A DNA stretch of 64,000 nucleotides, from the NCBI GenBank assembly GCA_021613535.1, contig CP075495.1, forward strand, positions 16,058,001 through 16,122,000, read 5' to 3'. The stretch comes from Adineta vaga (Eukaryota; Rotifera). Below, one piece after another: positions 58,501 through 64,000 of this stretch. A model generated the notes under the pieces. The model did no database searches, was not told the DNA's origin, and saw only the letters and a program-made list of their open reading frames with translations. Numbering within the stretch: position 1 is the stretch's first letter; each line of letters starts with the position of its first letter. A program made the translations under genes and the position numbers.

Positions 58501-58765
58501 ATATATACATTTGTTTACTTCTTGAAATAGAATCTTTTTTTTGAAAGTAAATTTTCTATATATCCAACTACACATCAAAAATTTTTATTTATTTTTAGAT
58601 GCATTTTACTACTTCTTTGGACTTCTTGGTACTTCTCGGTACTTCTGGACTTCTGAAGTCTGAAGTCCTGCTTTTCCCCCCTTGCGTGGATCTCAGATGT
58701 GCATTTTTCTTTTTGAATTAGAATAGAAAAAAATGTATATTTGTATGTCATGACACGAGTTTTGT

Positions 58766-61419
58766 CTATTTTTCATCATCCCCGCTCGATTCTTCATCAT
58801 TAGTAGTTTCAACATCTGAAGATAGTACGGAATCTCTGATTTCGGAATAGATTAGAGCGGCTGAAAGCGGATGTAAGTTGTATTTGATCTCTGCACGGGA
58901 CACGGAAAGATGCCACAAAAGTGCTGCTACATGTGCACAACAGCCAACATCACGTCTCCCTGCTGTGCAGGTGCAGTACCAGCCGTTGACTGGTTGGTCA
59001 ATACTTTTGCTGTCATATTGAATGATTGAAATATAAGTTTTGTTGTTGACATGGCGAGACGAGAATCGAGCCCGAACTAAAGCATTATCACGTGAGCAAA
59101 GTTCAATGATGAACTCCAGTTCATCATCATATAGAGTAGATTTTGTTAAATGTTCTTGAATGTATGTTAAAGCTTGTTTTACTTGGTAGCTACCTAGAAA
59201 GAACATTATAATAGAGTATTTTATGTTATTTTTATACCGAAACAGAGATTGCGAACATCTTCTGCAGAAAGGGAAGGAAAACAGCAAAGTTGCGCATCGT
59301 ATGGTTTCCAGCCGGATCTTTCTTTTGTAAATTGATAGAGATAATTTTGAATATCAATTTGTTGATTAAATATGCCAAACATTAGATGAGCCATTTCTGA
59401 GCCTGCCTGAATATCAGCGATAGGTCGCGAACGAAAAGCGTTTATCAATGCGCAAGTGATATCGAGATAATTGCTAAGGAATCGAATCGATGAATTTTGT
59501 ATTGTCTGATTAAAGTATTTCCACTGTTTAATCTGCCCGTTTACTAAGAAAAAACTAATAAAAAGATCCTGGATGGAAACTAAAATTATACCGCTTTCAA
59601 TGACCCAGCGCACTTTGGTAATTAAACGAGAATGATTTGCGTCTTTAGCACTGAATTGTCCTTTTCCATTCAAAAACGCTGGCATAATAGCATCATAACC
59701 AAAATATTTGACCGTCGATATTGCATCACGAAATCCTCTGTCGACAATAAGTATATCTTCTTTGTCGAGCCAGTTGATAATATCTTGCTCGTTTTTGTGT
59801 AAACAGTGTTTAAGAATAGATGCATCATTATTTTGATGATTAGAAAAAAATGGTCCGATGGCACACAGAATATATCCATCCTATTAATAAAAGACATCGT
59901 GTATAGTTTCGTTATGTACCAAGAGATGCAGCGAAAGAATTCTACTGAATACTTCGAAGTAGTAGTTGATGACTTACCGTAGTAGTTAGAATCATAGGTT
60001 TAAGTAAGTTTCGATGTTTATGCATCGAATACGATTTTCTTTGGAGTTGATTATCAGAAGATTTTTGGATATATAGATACGTTGAATCAGCTACAATGCA
60101 TAGTTGATCAGGTTTATAGGTATGAAGAATAGTAGCAATCGCTGTTTGATGTTCCTTGATGGCTGTTTGACGGGTCATATGTTGTAAACCCAAATAATAA
60201 GGTACAAAATCAATCATTAAAGCTTGACGAATTTGACTAATAATATGCGAAACAACTCTCTTGTTGTCTAGATGAAATAGTATAGCTATAACTCGATTGC
60301 TTAATGCTAAATGCAGCTTTGTTAAAAATATAGCTACGGCAGTACGAATTGATCTGTTATGGGAATTACGCATTGATGATTTTGCGTTGATCAACTTATC
60401 AAATTGATCTATATATAAAACATTACAAAATAATCTGTAGAAAAACATTTCAAGACTATTATATCTCCTGAACATTTTTTCACCTTTCTCTACTACTCTA
60501 AAGTTGAATCCAGCTAAAACTCATTGTAGTTTCGAATATTAAGAAAGAAAATTGGATTAAAACACTAATCAGGATTTTATTTTTATACATATTTAACCAC
60601 TGCTTTTACTCAGTAATGAAATACCTTTTGTCGGTCCAACAATACTCTGATATTCTTCGTCAGTAAAGCACGTTTGATCGTCAAAATCAAAGCGTTTTTG
60701 TTTGAATAATATTGCACGAACATCTTCCACAAACAATAGAAATTCTCTTAAATCAAGTTTCCATCGATCAGCCTTTGATACTTGAACTTGATAAAACGGC
60801 TTAATTGTTAACTCATCTTCACACAAATGGCTTTTACAACATCGAGAACCTGGACTGACCACCACTCCGCACTTTAAAAAGATCATTGTTCTTTGCGTCT
60901 GGGACAAAACTTTTTATGGTACGGCATCTTGACTATCGAAAAACACACAAGATCTAATGATAAAAATTATTTTGATTCAAAGTTCAACAAAAATTTCTTA
61001 CTGATGTGAATTTGAACAACGGAAGACTGGGATACTGACGCAATTCGATTGTGTTTCTACATCTCCATTTGAACCAGTCAAATAATCATCAGCACCAATG
61101 CTCACTCCCTATACGATAAATTATCATAAGTAATCATATATACAATGTAATGATTTCTCACACTATCATTAGCAAAGTTGATAGATTCAGTTTCGATGTC
61201 ATTCATATGATCAAATTCTTCAAAATCACCATCCATCTCTTGCTGCCACTTGAGATAAAGCGACCGGCATCTTTGACAAACGGTATCGTGACATCGAATA
61301 CGTTTTGACAAACGTACAGTCAAAAACAAACGCAAAAGACCTGATCCAACTTCACGAACTTGATTTGAATCGAGAACTCGTTCACAATCACAACATTTGC
61401 AACGTGGTGTGCGAGGCAT
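58766..61419 (-). CDS. ISL2EU/IS4EU-like DDE transposase with SWIM finger, multi-exon
   Basis: Open blocks run from 61419 down to 58766 with short introns. The N-terminus has CKCCDCERVL and CHDTVCQRC pairs, then a second Cys/His block (VVSPGSRCCKSHLC). A helix-turn-helix region follows (RTAVAIFLTKLHLALSNRVIAILFHL). The DDE core reads VADSTYLYIQ, ILIVDRGFRD and KVRWVIESG, fitting DDE_Tnp_4-type transposases. The last exon has a SWIM finger, WYCTCTAGRRDVGCCAHVAALLWHL-like (CxC...CxH), and a C-terminal acidic tail. The arrangement of zinc module, DDE core and SWIM resembles ISL2EU/IS4EU elements. Exon borders are only partly resolved; I saw no certain lesion. Terminal repeats were not found. Confidence 0.7.
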
Positions 61420-61429
61420 GCTTTATGAA

Positions 61430-62033
61430 TAGATTTACTTGACAAATGAATCACTGAATTATTATTATTATTTTACGAAGGTCATATGTTTGTCCGGGTC
61501 ATCCCTAGTAACTATCTCATATCCATATATACATACATCTGATATCCACGTGACATATATATATAGAAAACGACTTTTGTTTCCTGTTATTCGATTAGAA
61601 TGAAGTAAAGATCGATCACGTATATCTAAATGCTAGTATATGTGATGTTAAAAAGATTGACTATGTATAAAAATGTATGATTTTATTTGTCAGACATAAT
61701 ATCCTACGATATCGAATCGGTTATGTGTAGAAAAAACGTATTACTTGTTATATAGGATGGAAATATCTCATAAATCCGTTCATTTGAACACAATAAGATG
61801 TTTCAAGGTCGTTTATTCAATTTTCAAAAGGTGAGGCACATTTTTAGGACATATAAGACATGTACGCGTCTAGATGACTAACAGTATCGTTTGAAAACGT
61901 CTAAAATAACTTGCTCTTGACTGGAGAACACACATCCAGATGAATCTAGATGAAAATATTTGATAAAACTTGAAACTCTATTAGATTTCATGAAATTAAT
62001 TGAGAAAAAGCGAGAAAATTTATATAGCAAAAT
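61430..62033. other. Upstream of the DDE gene; no gene seen
   Basis: 600 AT-rich bases with ATATATAT and GACATATA words. It probably contains the promoter and one end of the ISL2EU-like element, but I could not define the end. Confidence 0.4.
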
Positions 62034-62530
62034 AGTTTAAATCGTTTTTTTGCACTAGTGGCCATATTTCTTTTTGAATAGAAATATAAGGGAAACGTAG
62101 CTTTTTTCACGGGCTATCAAACGTACTATATGAGAATTTTGGTACCTTCAATTTTTCTGATCAAATATCTCTTGAAAGATCAGGGAGAATCAAAAATATA
62201 GCAAATTGTGTCCTAATGTTGCTTATTCTATCGAAATTTTCTCTGATAAAACTAAATATGGATTCATGTTTTACACATAGAATTAAAGCCCTGATCAAGA
62301 GCTATCGAAATCACTAATTAAATGTTATTTTATCTTGTATCTTTGCCATGGAATAGAGTCAACAATAAAAGTGAAAATTTTGAATTAATAACCCCAAAAT
62401 TAGGCTTCTTGTCCGTAGCTTTTTATATCGAAAAATAGATCAGAACCCCAACAATTTTATACCAAAATGCTCGTCTTAACAAGCTCTTTCTAATGGTATA
62501 AAATTTATAGGGGGTTAGTGGGAAAAATCA
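62034..62530 (+). repeat. Diverged third copy of arm sequence, part 2
   Basis: Matches 27530-28000 in the same orientation from GTGGCCATATTTC through TGAGAATTTTGGTACCTTCA, TCTTTGCCATGGAATAGAGT and CCAAAATGCTCGTCTTAAC to the GGGGGTTAGTGG block, with many substitutions. The match stops abruptly near 62530. Confidence 0.88.
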
Positions 62531-63348
62531 AAATGGGCCGATTAGCGGTCTTATTAGCTCCCGTCCTTTTATAATTACTTATTATAAAGGAGCATTAGTT
62601 TAATGGTATGTTGTTCATTTTGAAAAATCGACAGCGTCGACGAATAACGTCCGACTCGAAGAAGTACACCATTAATAATATTTCGAAATATATGTCGATG
62701 ATGATCAGAAATAAATGTTACGACGTAATGGTAGTAGCGGCGGCGCCAGAAATTTGGACTAGGGTGGGCTCAGACGAAGGGGGAAAAAGCCAACTCCAAA
62801 TTTTTAACACAAGTTCTAGGACTCTTGAAGTAAGGGAGTACAGTCGAAAGTATTCAGAGAAAACTTAATGTGTTGGAGGCCAATGTGGAATATGCCCTGG
62901 AGTACGGGAGTACCACACTGAGTATGTGAGTATTAAATGGAGTACGAAAGTATAGATCAAAAAGTGTTCAAATACTATTAGAAGGACTAACTACAGGAGC
63001 CTATGAATGATAACCAACTTAAATTTTCAAAAGATTCTTTTAAATTATCAGTATTACATTTTTTTATTCTTGTAAACTGGTAATTGTTCGAGAAATTGTA
63101 ATACTAGCAAAGCTAATTATTATGTTCTATCGTTCAAAACATGACCCAATATAGGTTCAACAAGTACAAACACGTTCTTTTTCTGTTCTTTCATTGCCGT
63201 TCGGAATGCTCAACGAAATTATATATATATATATATATATATATAAGAACACAAATGAACTATATCCGTTAGCTTTACTCTTTCTTCAACCGGAAAGCAT
63301 ATAATTCATTTTGTAACTATACTTCGTTTATTAAATAAGCAATTTCAG
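62531..63348. other. No gene recognised; (TA)n run
   Basis: AT-rich, with GGAGTACG/GGGAGTAC words between 62830 and 62960 that look like a short repeat, and a (TA)n microsatellite at about 63217-63244. A tRNA-like fragment at about 62592-62612 does not complete a tRNA. Confidence 0.45.
63217..63244. repeat. (TA)n microsatellite
   Basis: An uninterrupted run of TA dinucleotides of about 28 bases. Confidence 0.95.
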
Positions 63349-63681
63349 TCTTCTACCACACTTGATATTTCCGTCATTCCAAAAGATGCTCTCAGTTTAC
63401 GAAGAGATTCATTCAATTCTCTAGTGGAACAATTAACGTCGAAAGATATCAAAGATTTACTCAGGATACAAAAAATTTCGAACGCTCGTTGCTTTCTCAA
63501 CACAAATTCTTTGGCTGTCTTCGATATTAACAGTGATGATCCATCAGTTATTCAGCTTCAGGATCGTCTTTCGATAAAACTCTTGAATAGCAAACGAGCT
63601 GTTTTGGCAGGCGTTCATGGCTTTCTTAACTATCTTCAAGAATTAAATACTCAACTATATGAAAAGAAAGTAGCTGGTTAG
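63349..63681 (+). CDS. Possible exon of an unknown gene
   Basis: An open frame starts after a likely acceptor (CAATTTCAG, ends 63348) and reads STTLDISVIPKDALSLRRD..., then LLRIQKISNARCFL and LAGVHGFLNYLQELN. It either stops at 63679-63681 (TAG) or is spliced at GCTG/GTTAGT just before. Codon choice and the hydrophobic-charged pattern look coding. I do not recognise the family, and the rest of the gene would lie upstream or beyond the window. Confidence 0.4.
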   Translation, partial: SSTTLDISVIPKDALSLRRDSFNSLVEQLTSKDIKDLLRIQKISNARCFLNTNSLAVFDINSDDPSVIQLQDRLSIKLLNSKRAVLAGVHGFLNYLQELNTQLYEKKVAG

Positions 63682-64000
63682 TTTCTATTGAGAAGAATTA
63701 ACCGATTTATCAAAAATTCACGTTTTTGAGACAAAGAGAGAAAGAAAAAAAGAGTTGTTTGTTTTGTGTACTTTATTGACTAGTTTCTGTCAAGTTACGA
63801 CTTGACTTCATCAGAACTTATATACAAAAAAACTCTTAATTAAATTACAATAAAAAACTTTTGGAATGAAAAAGAACGATGAACTATGTCAGGACTTGAA
63901 GAGCCCGCGACAATAAAAAACTAGGGTTAGATGAGCCCTTAGTTCTGCTCAAACTCCATTTAATCTCTTCTTCTTATTTAGAAAGGAGAAGAAGAGGTAG
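63682..64000. other. Right edge, no gene seen
   Basis: AT-rich with a short inverted motif GTCAAGTTACGACTTGAC at about 63790-63807. Nothing else recognised. Confidence 0.5.

Larger units (their letters stand above)
54209..58683. mobile_element. Two-gene DNA transposon with divergent genes
   Basis: The ends read CAAGGGGGGAAAAGCAG and, inverted, CAAGGGGGGAAAAGCAGG. Both are followed by subterminal repeats of TACTTCT/GGACTTCT (54225-54252 and 58610-58665). Length is about 4.47 kb. It encodes a minus-strand gene (54613-55790) and a plus-strand gene (56088-58500) that diverge from a shared central promoter region. A clean target duplication was not found. Family assignment is tentative: the plus-strand protein recalls P-element/THAP9-type transposases. 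Confidence 0.75.

Noticed and set aside
62592-62665. tRNA-like start (an A-box-like TTAGTTTAATGG)
   Set aside because: No B-box, no acceptor pairing and no convincing anticodon stem; at most a tRNA-derived fragment.

Overview
The window is eukaryotic, AT-rich (visibly well over 60% A+T), intron-bearing and crowded with transposons. Introns of about 47-60 bp, a single-copy cytochrome P450 gene, and a Ty3/gypsy-like LTR retrotransposon whose third ORF is a DEDDy-type exonuclease point to a bdelloid rotifer such as Adineta or a relative. That ORF3 type has been described from Adineta vaga retroelements. The species is inferred, not proven.

Layout. (1) 1-8155: unique flank with diverged inverted repeats, a hAT-type MITE with a perfect 8-bp target duplication (2273-2651), and an apparently intact 10-exon CYP4-like P450 gene (3260-7883). 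Its 2.7-kb intron carries another MITE. (2) 8324-30333 and 31156-53112: two arms, about 22.0 kb each, of one giant inverted repeat around an 822-bp unpaired loop. Each arm holds, from outside to centre: a degenerate LTR retrotransposon (gag, pol, DEDDy ORF3, tRNA-His-type primer site), a Ginger-like integrase transposon nested in its gag, about 10 kb of non-coding DNA with several MITE or foldback elements and a 68-bp tandem repeat, a 5'-truncated MULE transposase, and a mariner-like (DD37D) element. The loop lies inside the mariner: the left copy has a full transposase frame, the right copy only its last part. (3) 53113-53135: a 23-N assembly gap that falls exactly where the right arm should enter the polypurine tract and outer LTR. 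(4) 53136-64000: a diverged third copy of sequence found in the arms (26459-26950 and 27530-28000). It is split by about 8 kb of DNA transposons: a two-gene, divergently transcribed element at 54209-58683 and an ISL2EU/IS4EU-like DDE transposase with a SWIM finger at about 58766-61419. A possible terminal exon lies at 63349-63681.

How it fits together. The only gene that looks like a working host gene is the P450. Everything else is mobile DNA at different stages of decay. Both arms share the same insertions, the same target duplication (GTCAC) and several identical disabling mutations, so the retrotransposon and its nested element were already dead before the arms separated. Each arm then gained private indels. 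Divergence between arms is uneven: almost nil near the centre, with sharp divergent patches at about 26.16-26.28 kb and 25.0-25.2 kb.

The palindrome is the most striking object. It may be a real foldback rearrangement of allelic haplotypes, or a haplotype-joining or amplification artefact. Long reads across 30334-31155 would decide.
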